Shown in pieces: positions 17,813-25,859 of a DNA stretch of 37,691 nucleotides; the first letter of the stretch is position 1; every line of letters starts with the position of its first letter. The notes beneath the pieces are model-generated. The model made no database searches. It was not told where the DNA came from and worked only from the letters and a program-made list of their open reading frames with translations. The DNA is taken from positions 1-37,691 of the forward strand of contig DFAP01000050.1 of the NCBI GenBank assembly GCA_002365855.1, given 5' to 3'. The position numbers were made by a program, and so were the translations under genes. The stretch is from Pelotomaculum sp. UBA3103. GTDB lineage: Bacteria > Bacillota > Desulfotomaculia > Desulfotomaculales > Pelotomaculaceae.

Positions 17813-18876
17813 GAGGAACGTAATCTCTCCGAAACCTTTGAGGTGAGGTGATATATTCTTTCCGCCAGCTCCTGGCTTAAAAGGCCCGGACCACAGGCCG
17901 GTGTAATCAGGCAGCGCCTGATTAATATGTCCCGGGGAATACCTCTTTTCAACAATTCAGCCCACTCCCCTTCCAAAATTGCCAGCAGGGATTCCTCATC
18001 TTCAACCAGAGCCTGGTCGTTTAACGTTGGCACCAGGCCCCAGGCCAACGCCCCTCCCTGGTTTAGGTAATCTTTGAGTGATGAAACAAACGGTAGCATC
18101 GAGCTAAAATAGTTATATGCATCAAAATTGACGAATTCCGGTCCGGCTTCGAACAGGATTGACCAGTCAATTGCGTCACAGCAGTGCACACCTGTCAGGC
18201 CGCCCACCCCGCGAACCGCTTGAAAAACAGATCTGAGGTCATCCTTGATCATATCCCTGGTTACTGTAATGTAGCTGGACTGCCCGTAGATACTGATCGC
18301 AGGCTCGTCTACGAAGATCAGCGCGGGCAGGCCGAAGCGGCCTAATTCCGCTGCCTGCCAGGCAGAGTGCACCGCAACTGTTTTAACAATCAGATCCCGC
18401 AGTTGGTCGTCGTAGTATGCAAAGCGGCCTCGCTCGTCTTTCACCTGGAAAGCAGCCGTTATCGGCCCAACCACCTGGCCTTTTAATAAAACGGCGCTCC
18501 CAGTCCCCTTTTCCAGTTCCTCAAGAAAGGCGTAAAAACCTGCCGCAGATTCCTTCGGAAAGGCAAATTCATTCAATGCATCCCGATCTCCTGCTTCATA
18601 TTCCAGGTAAATGGAATAAAAACTGGTTAAGTTGTCAGCCCAATCAGTTTGGGTAGTATCAAAAAATATTTTACTGCCGTCATCGGTGAGCAACCCTGTC
18701 CTGAGCAGCGGCTGAAGAAACTGGTGGACAAAATTCTCCTGCTTTCCCCTTTGCGGCAGCTGGGGCCAATGCGGAACATCCGGAAAGCACCTTTTTATTA
18801 GGTCTACAGCCTCTTTAACCCCAGTAAACGGCAAACTTCCAACTCCCGTGGCCAGTCCTCCCGGCTCAAACACCAT
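17809..18876 (-). CDS. MetE/UroD-like methyltransferase-fold protein
   Basis: About 355 residues resembling the C-terminal barrel of cobalamin-independent methionine synthase and related uroporphyrinogen decarboxylase-like proteins. It has GVGSLPF at the N terminus, FVDEPAISIYG in the middle, then a His-x-Cys pair in GVHCCDAID and a distal Cys in CLITPACGPG. The HxC plus distal Cys are placed like the zinc ligands of MetE, so a thiol methyl transfer is plausible. The full N-terminal half of MetE is missing, so it is not a classical MetE. The longest frame starts at GTG 18900, but AAGGGAG lies nine bases before ATG 18876, so the latter is chosen. Substrate unknown. Confidence 0.75.
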   Translation of the reverse strand: MVFEPGGLATGVGSLPFTGVKEAVDLIKRCFPDVPHWPQLPQRGKQENFVHQFLQPLLRTGLLTDDGSKIFFDTTQTDWADNLTSFYSIYLEYEAGDRDALNEFAFPKESAAGFYAFLEELEKGTGSAVLLKGQVVGPITAAFQVKDERGRFAYYDDQLRDLIVKTVAVHSAWQAAELGRFGLPALIFVDEPAISIYGQSSYITVTRDMIKDDLRSVFQAVRGVGGLTGVHCCDAIDWSILFEAGPEFVNFDAYNYFSSMLPFVSSLKDYLNQGGALAWGLVPTLNDQALVEDEESLLAILEGEWAELLKRGIPRDILIRRCLITPACGPGLLSQELAERIYHLTSKVSERLRSS

Positions 18877-18912
18877 GTCTAAAAACTCCCTTCGAAACAC
18901 AACATCCTATTG

Positions 18913-19806
18913 TTAATTTATTTTTTCCAGGCGGGGCTTCCATCCAGCTCTCTGAAAAACACCGTTGTATAGCTCAGGAGATATTTGTTTTCCACAAAGT
19001 GCCACACAAGCCGCTTCCAGCAGATTTGAACCCAGCGACCTTCCCTGAAAAGATGGCCCGGGTGTAACCAGCCACCTGACACCTCTTTTTTTAAGCTCTT
19101 GAACATCTTTCAATGTTACTGTGCTGGTGATAATGTCTTTACCGTCAAGGTTGTCTGGAAGATGCCGGCGCAGAAAATTATAATCTCCGGCAATAATATC
19201 GGCCTTACGGTAATATTTCTCAAAACGTGGTTTGACAATTTCCTGCTTGTTCCCCAGCGGGTAAAGCATCCCGATTGGGACCCTGCTCAAAATGGGAAGG
19301 GCCGTGCGGGAAACTGTCCTGAAAGCAGCCAGTGAATAAAAGGGCACCGGCAATCCCAGCGCAAAAAGCGCATCCCCGATGATTAAACGACAGCCCGCCT
19401 GCTCCAGAGCTGCCGCCAGGCCGTAGCGGTCCAGGGCGGAGACCATTAAGACAATCTGCCCCCGCCTCGGCCAGCCAACCCTGCTGCGGATATACGGCAC
19501 GAGATCCCTTTCAACCGTATCCTTAACACCACTTCCATCGACCAGTGGGGTGATTTTGACCTGCCGGGCAAGCCTGGCGCCATCCCGCAGGACGTAACGC
19601 CTCTGCCCTGACCGGAGAGTGACATTGACACCGCCTAAGCCCAGTGCGTTCACCTTGCCGTCCAGGTCTTTTAAGAGCGCTTCCGCACACCCGAGATCTC
19701 CACCCGTCCCTACTCTCCTGACATGCAGCAGACAGCCTCCGGCCTCGATCTCAGCCTCAAAATCGCGCTCGGGCGAGCCCAGACTTACGCTAACCACATG
19801 CTTCAT
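18913..19806 (-). CDS. Conserved protein of unknown function, Peptococcaceae type
   Basis: A 297-residue soluble protein starting at ATG 19806 behind GGGGG. Visible landmarks are LGLGGVNVTL, a TPLVDGSGVKDTVER segment, VSALDRYGLA, IIGDALFALGLP, IAGDYNFLRRHLPD and the late TPGPSFQGRSLGSN. From memory, relatives in anaerobic Firmicutes carry the automatic label quinate 5-dehydrogenase; I see no NAD-binding motif that would support that name and do not adopt it. It lies 36 bases upstream of the MetE-like gene on the same strand, so the two and the PHP gene likely form one unit. Confidence 0.6.
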   Translation of the reverse strand: MKHVVSVSLGSPERDFEAEIEAGGCLLHVRRVGTGGDLGCAEALLKDLDGKVNALGLGGVNVTLRSGQRRYVLRDGARLARQVKITPLVDGSGVKDTVERDLVPYIRSRVGWPRRGQIVLMVSALDRYGLAAALEQAGCRLIIGDALFALGLPVPFYSLAAFRTVSRTALPILSRVPIGMLYPLGNKQEIVKPRFEKYYRKADIIAGDYNFLRRHLPDNLDGKDIITSTVTLKDVQELKKRGVRWLVTPGPSFQGRSLGSNLLEAACVALCGKQISPELYNGVFQRAGWKPRLEKIN

Positions 19807-19935
19807 GAATTGCCCCCGTCCCTCATTTAGATACAGTATAAACTAATCGATTCGGGTTAATGCGAGGACACAGCGCCATGACGGTATAACTCGTGCACTA
19901 TGCTTTTTGATTATAGTCAATTAACTGGTCTCGAA

Positions 19936-22749
19936 TCAATACCCCTTATGCAGGGAAAGCGCTTCTTTATATACATCCATAGTCTCAATGGCAATGTTTT
20001 GCCAGTCATATACCGTGAGCACCTTTTTCCAGGCGCGTCTGGTCAAATCTCTTGCCAACCAGGGGTTATCCAGCACATCCTTGATATAGTAGGCAAGAAT
20101 ACCTGGTTGGCCCGGGGGAACCTTGTATCCGTCTATTCCATGTGAAACAACGTCACTCAGGCCACCAGTGTCTGACACAATCACCGGCACCTGCGCGGCC
20201 ATTGCCTCTAATGCTACGATTCCAAATGGTTCATACAGGCTTGGAAACACAGCTACATCAGCCTGCTTTAAGCATTGGTTTCTTTGCTGTTCATTTAAAA
20301 ATCCCAGAAATTCAACACTGCCCACCAGTCCCAGTTCGTCAGCCCTTGATTTTAAATAACTTTCGTATGGTCCTGTGCCACCCACCATGAGTTTTAATTC
20401 CTGTTCTTGAAGAAAGATTCTAGAGAAAGCTTCTAAAAGCACCTGCACCCCCTTCTCAGGTACCAGTCGGCCGATAAATAAAATGGTTCTTTCGCCCGAT
20501 TGCGATTGCCGTTCACGAGGCACCAGCTGTTTTGGTATCCCCAGAGTAGCCGGATCCACTCCATTGGGAATAATATGTACTTTTTTACGAGAAACCCTGA
20601 ACAGACCCGTGATTTCTTCCAGCATATATTTACTGCAGCAAATTACTTCAATGGCTATGTTGGCAAGCCTGTCTTCCAGGTTACTAATCCTGCGCTGCAG
20701 GTCATTATGGATACCGCGGTTTCGCCCGTGCTCCGTGGCATGAATTGTAGCTACCAGGGGCAGGCGGAAATAATCTTGCAGGTGCATCGCTGCATCACCC
20801 ACAAGCCAGTCATGGGCGTGAATCAGGTCGTACGGCTCTTGGCCGAGCAGGTCTCCGGCAAGACGGGCCATAGCCGCGTTTAACTGTCCCACCCACTCCA
20901 TAAAGTCAACGGCATTAAGAACAGATGGGTCAACCCTGTGAACATGCACACCGTCCACAAGCTGGTAGCTTTGAGTTCCCGCAGCGGGACAGGTAACAAC
21001 GTGGACATTCCCTCCAACACGGGCCAGTGCTCTGGTCAGGTCATACACATGCCTGGCCAGGCCTCCAACCGTTTTTGGCGGAAACTCCCAGGAGAGCATG
21101 ATGATTTTCAGGGCCCCTGCTCCTGTCTCTACCTTGCCGCCCGGCCGGCTGGTTCTGCTAAAACGGTAATGGCGGCTGTATATGTTGTAATCTATTTCAG
21201 GAAAGATATTGTCTTCCTTTTCAAAACTTGTCAATTCCTCTTCATTGACCTTACCCCCTGCCAGGCTGGACGTTAAGCGGTTGAAACGGGTAATGTGGTC
21301 AATAGTCCGCTGGACCGCATACTGGACTGCTGTCCCTGTCTTAATGATGAAGGCCCAGTCACTGCTCTGAGCCAGGAGCAGTTCACGGGCAGCCTGGTTT
21401 AAAGTGCGCCTGACACTGCCTTCAGCAGATGGATACAGGTCTGACAGTTCAACCAGCGTTGTTTCAGCCCGGTGCAGGTGCCTGTATATCCAGTCGTTGC
21501 TTGGATTTAACCAGACCTCATTGTACCCTCCCTCCCCCCAACTGGAAGGGGCAAGATCAACTACCGGATTGTCCACGTAGTCTCCAAGATATGTCCCGGG
21601 TGTAGTCATTTGGACTCCGTCCTGCCCAGTGCTGATAGCCCGGCACAAATTTTCCAGCCACAGCGGACCCTCATACCACCAGTGACCGAACAGCTCAGCA
21701 TCATAAGGCGCCACGATAATGGGCTTTCTGTCCATCCCGCCGGACAGGTGCCTGATTTGAAGCCCCCGTTTAGAAGAAAAATCTCGCGCGTCTTCGCTGG
21801 CGATAAGGTCAGCCAGGTCCGGACGGTAAGGTTCCTTCCGGTCGCCGGATCCGGTGATCCGGAAATATTTGAGCCCTGTGTCACACCTGATATCACCACC
21901 AGGAAGGCATGGGGCGAGATATTCCAGCTCAAGGTCGTACCCTATATCACGGTAGAATTCGCGGTAATAAGGGTTTCCGGGATATCCTGAGTGACGGTCC
22001 CAGACCTGTTGTGAGCTTTCCGGGTCACGCCCGAAAGCGGCCACCCCGGAGCGGCAGCAGACAGGAGCATAGACACCGTTTCTCGGGGCCGGGCTTGCCA
22101 GGGTTATGCCGTGAGATTCAACAAAAAAATACCGGACCCCGTATTCTTTTAATATTTCATCCACTCCTTGAACATAGGCGCATTCCGGCAGCCACATTCC
22201 GGCCGGGGGCCTGCCAAACAGCCTTACGTATTGCTCAACGGCAAGCTGGACCTGAGCCCTCCTGGCCTCATACGTCATAATCAGGGGCAGGTAACCATGA
22301 GTAGCGCAGGTCGAAATCACCTCCAAAACACCAATTGCCTGGAGACTCTGAATCGGCAAAATTAGGTTGCCGCCATAGTCATTCTCAAATGATTCCCTTA
22401 TATCACTTAAACGTTGATAGTACATCTCAGCGATACCCTGAAAAACCGGCTCGCTCCTGTTTCTGTCAATCTCAGCTTCCGCCAGTCTGATCAACTTTTC
22501 CAGGTGACGCAGGTAGCGCTCCTGTAATAGTTGGTCATTGAACATCGAAACCAGGGGCGGCGATAAAGAAAGAGTTATTTTAAAGCGGGTCCCTTCCTTG
22601 ACCAGCTTTTCAAAGGACCGGATCAGAGGAACATAGCACTCGGTTATGGCCTCAAAAAGCCAGCGTTCTTCCATAATGCCCGGATCCTTCGGATGGCGGA
22701 TATAAGGCAGGTGCGCGTGCAGCACAAGCGCAAAATAACCTTTCGGCAT
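19936..22749 (-). CDS. Fusion of GH57 alpha-glucan branching enzyme and GT4 glucosyltransferase
   Basis: A single 937-residue chain. Residues 1 to about 530 are GH57 (DUF1957 branching-enzyme type): HAHLPY at 11-16, MWLPECAY with nucleophile candidate E189, and APYDAELFGHWW with acid/base candidate D350. The spacing resembles that of the known Glu/Asp pairs of TK1436 and the Thermus enzyme. Residues from about 548 are a GT4 glycosyltransferase: WEFPPKTVGGLARH acceptor loop, HAHDW, FIGRLVPEKG and the E-x7-E motif E840/E848. Inferred role: elongation and branching of an alpha-1,4-glucan by one polypeptide, analogous to mycobacterial Rv3032 and Rv3031. ATG 22749 follows AGGAGG by nine bases; an extended -10 (TGCTATAAT) lies within the palindrome upstream. 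Confidence 0.88.
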   Translation of the reverse strand: MPKGYFALVLHAHLPYIRHPKDPGIMEERWLFEAITECYVPLIRSFEKLVKEGTRFKITLSLSPPLVSMFNDQLLQERYLRHLEKLIRLAEAEIDRNRSEPVFQGIAEMYYQRLSDIRESFENDYGGNLILPIQSLQAIGVLEVISTCATHGYLPLIMTYEARRAQVQLAVEQYVRLFGRPPAGMWLPECAYVQGVDEILKEYGVRYFFVESHGITLASPAPRNGVYAPVCCRSGVAAFGRDPESSQQVWDRHSGYPGNPYYREFYRDIGYDLELEYLAPCLPGGDIRCDTGLKYFRITGSGDRKEPYRPDLADLIASEDARDFSSKRGLQIRHLSGGMDRKPIIVAPYDAELFGHWWYEGPLWLENLCRAISTGQDGVQMTTPGTYLGDYVDNPVVDLAPSSWGEGGYNEVWLNPSNDWIYRHLHRAETTLVELSDLYPSAEGSVRRTLNQAARELLLAQSSDWAFIIKTGTAVQYAVQRTIDHITRFNRLTSSLAGGKVNEEELTSFEKEDNIFPEIDYNIYSRHYRFSRTSRPGGKVETGAGALKIIMLSWEFPPKTVGGLARHVYDLTRALARVGGNVHVVTCPAAGTQSYQLVDGVHVHRVDPSVLNAVDFMEWVGQLNAAMARLAGDLLGQEPYDLIHAHDWLVGDAAMHLQDYFRLPLVATIHATEHGRNRGIHNDLQRRISNLEDRLANIAIEVICCSKYMLEEITGLFRVSRKKVHIIPNGVDPATLGIPKQLVPRERQSQSGERTILFIGRLVPEKGVQVLLEAFSRIFLQEQELKLMVGGTGPYESYLKSRADELGLVGSVEFLGFLNEQQRNQCLKQADVAVFPSLYEPFGIVALEAMAAQVPVIVSDTGGLSDVVSHGIDGYKVPPGQPGILAYYIKDVLDNPWLARDLTRRAWKKVLTVYDWQNIAIETMDVYKEALSLHKGY

Positions 22750-22772
22750 ATACCAAGGCCTCCTGAAAAAAT

Positions 22773-22798
22773 ATCCATACTATAATTATAGCATGGAT
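22773..22798. repeat. 26-bp imperfect palindrome upstream of the GH57-GT4 gene
   Basis: ATCCAT and ATGGAT arms flank a core CTATAATTATAG; only one of 13 position pairs is non-complementary, and it is a G-T. It lies in the 67-base gap between fur and the GH57-GT4 gene. Read on the minus strand it contains TGCTATAAT, an extended -10 for the downstream gene. It could be an operator or a weak fur terminator; the AT core resembles, but does not match, a PerR box. Confidence 0.5.
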
Positions 22799-22816
22799 GG
22801 TGTAAACTGTATGAAA

Positions 22817-23257
22817 CTACCTTGCACAGGCGCAATTCTTACAATACCCGAATATTTTTAGCTGGTGATCGGTGATCGTAAAATCATTCTGTTTGCTGAC
22901 CCGGCTTTCAAGTTCATCCAGAAGATCTTCGTTGACCTCAATAATACGCCCGCATTTAACGCAAATCAGGTGATGGTGATTATGCCCTTCCCCCGCCCCA
23001 ATTTCATAACGTTTACGGCCGTCACCGAAATCAATGGCATGTATAAGATCAAAATCCTGAAAAAGATCCAGCGTCCTGTAAACTGTGGCCAGACCCATAT
23101 CCGGGGCTTTAAGCTTGACCAGGTTATAAACTTCCTCGGCGCTCAGATGCTTATCCCTGTTTTCCAGAAGCACCTTTAAAACCACTTCCCTCCGGGAAGT
23201 CAGTTTTGATTCTTTTGCTCTAAGCCTTTCCCCAACATCAGAGATAACTTTTTTCAT
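22817..23257 (-). CDS. Fur-family metalloregulator
   Basis: A 146-residue repressor of the Fur/PerR/Zur family. The winged-helix domain has LTSRREVVLKVL and GLATVYRTLDLF (recognition helix). The metal and dimer domain has the HNHHHLICVKCG motif and a second Cys pair in CKNCACAR, giving the structural CxxC...CxxC zinc site. Which metal it senses cannot be told with certainty from this. A good Fur box in front of feoAB 4.9 kb away favours an iron-sensing Fur, while the adjoining flavodiiron gene could equally suit a peroxide-sensing PerR. ATG 23257 is preceded by GGTGG seven bases away. Confidence 0.9.
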   Translation of the reverse strand: MKKVISDVGERLRAKESKLTSRREVVLKVLLENRDKHLSAEEVYNLVKLKAPDMGLATVYRTLDLFQDFDLIHAIDFGDGRKRYEIGAGEGHNHHHLICVKCGRIIEVNEDLLDELESRVSKQNDFTITDHQLKIFGYCKNCACAR

Positions 23258-23337
23258 TTCAACACCACCAGTTGAACTTATTTACCTCCATATCCTCGAA
23301 TTAACATATGCTTGTATTGTCTTCTTGCTGCCTGATT

Positions 23338-24102
23338 TTATAAAATCTCCCCCAGCTTTTTACCCGCCTCTTTAATGTTATTCAGTTCGCTGTCATCCGG
23401 ACTATATTGGATATTAATAAACTCCAGAGGCGCCTCCCACCCCATCGACTGCATTGCCGCTGATACTTCTTTTGCTCCCTGTCCGCCCCACCCGTAGGAT
23501 CCGAAAGCAAGACCTTTTTTTTTCTTTGGGCGCAAACCTTTCAGGTATGTCAGCAGTGCCCCCACTGTAGGCAACATTCCGTTGTTTAAAGTAGGTGAAC
23601 CAATTAAGACGGCTCGGGAGTTAAGTACATCCGGGACAATCTCTGAAATATGACTGGTCTGCAAAAACCTTATAGTAACAGGCACACCTGCACTTTCAAG
23701 ACCCTCCATAAGTGCCCTGGCGATTTTTTTGGTTGACCCCCACATAGTATCATAAACGATAAGTACCTTCTTGTCGGATTCATGACTTGACCATTTGCGG
23801 TATGACTCTAACAATTGCGGTATATATGAGCGCAGGATAAGACCATGGCTTGGCGCGATCATATCTACAGGCAGCTGGGAAACTACATTGAGTGCCTTGC
23901 TGACCTGGTCCCCATAGGGATATACTATATTAGCATAATATTTGGCCGCTTCCTCATGGATAATATCCCAGCCAATCTCGTCATCAAAACGCTCAGCGCT
24001 GGCTATGTGCTGACCAAAAGCATCGTTGGACAGCAGTAGTTTTTGTTCGGGGATGTAAGTCACCATTGAATCAGGCCAGTGTACCATAGCGAGTATGCAC
24101 AA
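23338..24102 (-). pseudogene. Flavodiiron protein, 3' part (end of diiron domain plus flavodoxin domain), frameshifted
   Basis: The second part of a flavodiiron (FprA/ROO-type) O2 or NO reductase gene. It resumes at MVHWPDSMVTY and carries the remaining diiron-site segments LLSNDAFGQH and APSHG. A C-terminal flavodoxin domain follows, with the FMN loop IVYDTMWGSTKKIA and GSYGWGGQGA. It lacks the N-terminal half of the metallo-lactamase fold, which is encoded in another frame from 24511. Its only local starts (TTG 24102, ATG 24087) have no ribosome site, so independent translation is unlikely. One extra base (plus-strand A 24088) explains the split. Either a sequencing error or a real inactivating mutation. 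Confidence 0.8.
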
Positions 24103-24511
24103 ATTTCAAGGTATTTGAGCCGATATTTAAATCTTCACCAGAATTTACTACCAGCATATCCCAATCCTTTTTATAATACCGTTGAAGCCCTTTTTTTCCG
24201 TTTGGAGAAGTCACTATCTTTACGTCAGGCGCAGCTCCCATGAAATCAGGAATACTTCCTGAGTGATCCATTTCAACATGGTTCACCACCAGGTAATTAA
24301 TGCGCTTGGGGTCAATTATACTGCTTATCCTGGACAGCATCTCTTCAGCAAGATAATGCTTGACTGTATCAACCAGCACTACTTTTTCGTCAACGATGAG
24401 GTAGGCATTATAGCTGCTCCCACGCTGGGTGAGGTAGCCGTGAAAATAGCGCAAGTCCCAATCAATCCCGCCAACCCAGTAAATACCTGGCTTGATTTCC
24501 AGAGAACCCAT
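24071..24511 (-). pseudogene. Flavodiiron protein, 5' part (metallo-beta-lactamase-like diiron domain), frameshifted
   Basis: The first 140 or so residues of a flavodiiron protein, starting at ATG 24511 seven bases after GGAGG. The diiron-binding motif is intact as H78-V-E80-M-D82-H83 (VNHVEMDHSGS). The frame reads normally to LKFVHTR, then diverges to YGTLA and stops at 24071. Removing one T on the minus strand joins it to the second part and gives FVHTRMVHWPDSM, matching the family's usual HxPMLHWPDSM. The joined gene (23338-24511) would encode about 390 residues, the normal length. Intact homologues reduce O2 or NO in anaerobes. Confidence 0.8.
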
Positions 24512-24548
24512 AATTATGCCTCCTCTTTATTATTTTTTATTTCAAGCA

Positions 24549-25763
24549 TCACCAATAGTACTTCTGCTTGTACATCTCCCAGCGCCTGCGCCGTAAGATG
24601 TTGTGATACCTGATTATAGCCAGCAATACCAGCAGCAGCGCAGCCAATATGCTCCAAGCCCACCATTGGGCAGAAATCCTTCTCCCGACTTCATGCTGCG
24701 CCAGCAGGTCAACCCTGCCAATTTCCAGTTCTCCAGAGAAAAAGGCTAGCTCACCGAGCTTACTGCCGGCTTTGACCGGCGCGACAATTTCTTCATCCAA
24801 AAATATTTGCTGACTGATATCCTCAGGCCGGTCCCTGTTAAAATTATAGGTCATTGTACGGCCTGTCTGGATGGACACTGTCTTCATAATCCCGAAACTG
24901 ACAGGAACATCTGCTACAAAACTGCCCGCATCTGCAAGGCATACCAATTCGAATTCATTGAATCCATAATCCAAGAGTTTCATGGAGTCAGTCCAGATAT
25001 TGCTTCCCTCACTTTTAAAGACCACCGTGATCAATTCCCTGCCATCCCTGGCAGCGGCTGACACTAGACACTGCCCGGCAATATTAGTGTATCCTGTTTT
25101 TATACCCACAGCGCCGTCGTAATTCCACAGCAGCCTGTTACCGTTACCCAGGTAGGTTTGCGCATCCGGATCGCTGCGGTGGATCGTTTTTACTTTTGTA
25201 GATACGACATTCCTGAACCCTGGATTATGCATGGCATAGCGGGCGATCAACGCCATGTCTTTGGCTGAGCAATAATGTTCGGGGTCAGGCAGACCGTTAG
25301 GGTTGTTGAAATGTGTGTTTACTGCCCCGATTTCGGAGGCTTTTTGGTTCATCATCCGGGTAAAACCCTCAACACTGCCTCCCATATGGCAGGCTATAGC
25401 AACAGCTGAATCATTTCCTGAACTCAACATAAGCGCATAAACCAGGTCTTCCAGAGATATTTGTTCACCTTCTTGCAGACCGATAGCCGACCCCTCCACG
25501 TTGGACGCCTCGGCTGGAATTGTTACCAGATCGTCCATCCTACCATACTCCAGAGCAATAATGGCAGTCATGATCTTCGTTGTGCTGGCCGGGTACATTT
25601 TCTGATTTGATTCTTGTTCAAAAAGAACCTGGCCATTTGAACTGTCCATAACGACTGCCGACTGTCCCGCAATTTCAGGACCGGCTGAGGCTAGCAAAGG
25701 CCTAGCGGCAATCAGGATCAATAACCATGACAGGATAATCATCAAAGTTCTCATATACTGCAT
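24549..25763 (-). CDS. dacF: D-alanyl-D-alanine carboxypeptidase (DacF/PBP5 type)
   Basis: Low-molecular-weight PBP that trims the terminal D-Ala of stem peptides. An N-terminal signal segment (about 7-28) is followed by the S11 catalytic motifs S-T-T-K (numbering from the TTG frame: S61, K64), S116-G-N118 and K223-T-G225. A C-terminal PBP5-associated domain and a final membrane helix with an RRRRW tail follow, so it is held in the outer leaflet. ATG 25763 is preferred over TTG 25766 because of its spacing from AAAGG. The 96-base upstream gap contains an extended -10 (TGATATAAT, 25825-25833) and an inverted pair AATGAC/GTCATT, hence a likely own promoter. DacF-type proteins often act in spore cortex control. 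Confidence 0.92.
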   Translation of the reverse strand: MQYMRTLMIILSWLLILIAARPLLASAGPEIAGQSAVVMDSSNGQVLFEQESNQKMYPASTTKIMTAIIALEYGRMDDLVTIPAEASNVEGSAIGLQEGEQISLEDLVYALMLSSGNDSAVAIACHMGGSVEGFTRMMNQKASEIGAVNTHFNNPNGLPDPEHYCSAKDMALIARYAMHNPGFRNVVSTKVKTIHRSDPDAQTYLGNGNRLLWNYDGAVGIKTGYTNIAGQCLVSAAARDGRELITVVFKSEGSNIWTDSMKLLDYGFNEFELVCLADAGSFVADVPVSFGIMKTVSIQTGRTMTYNFNRDRPEDISQQIFLDEEIVAPVKAGSKLGELAFFSGELEIGRVDLLAQHEVGRRISAQWWAWSILAALLLVLLAIIRYHNILRRRRWEMYKQKYYW

Positions 25764-25859
25764 CAAATCACCTTTTTAGCTTATTATAGTTTTTGATGAT
25801 TTATATAAATGACAAACTTAAGTCATTATATCATAACAGGTAATGCCCGGCCCAGTTGA

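Noticed and set aside
23334..23347. GATTTTATAAAATC palindrome at the flavodiiron stop codon
   Set aside because: Short AT-only dyad spanning coding sequence; no support as an operator.
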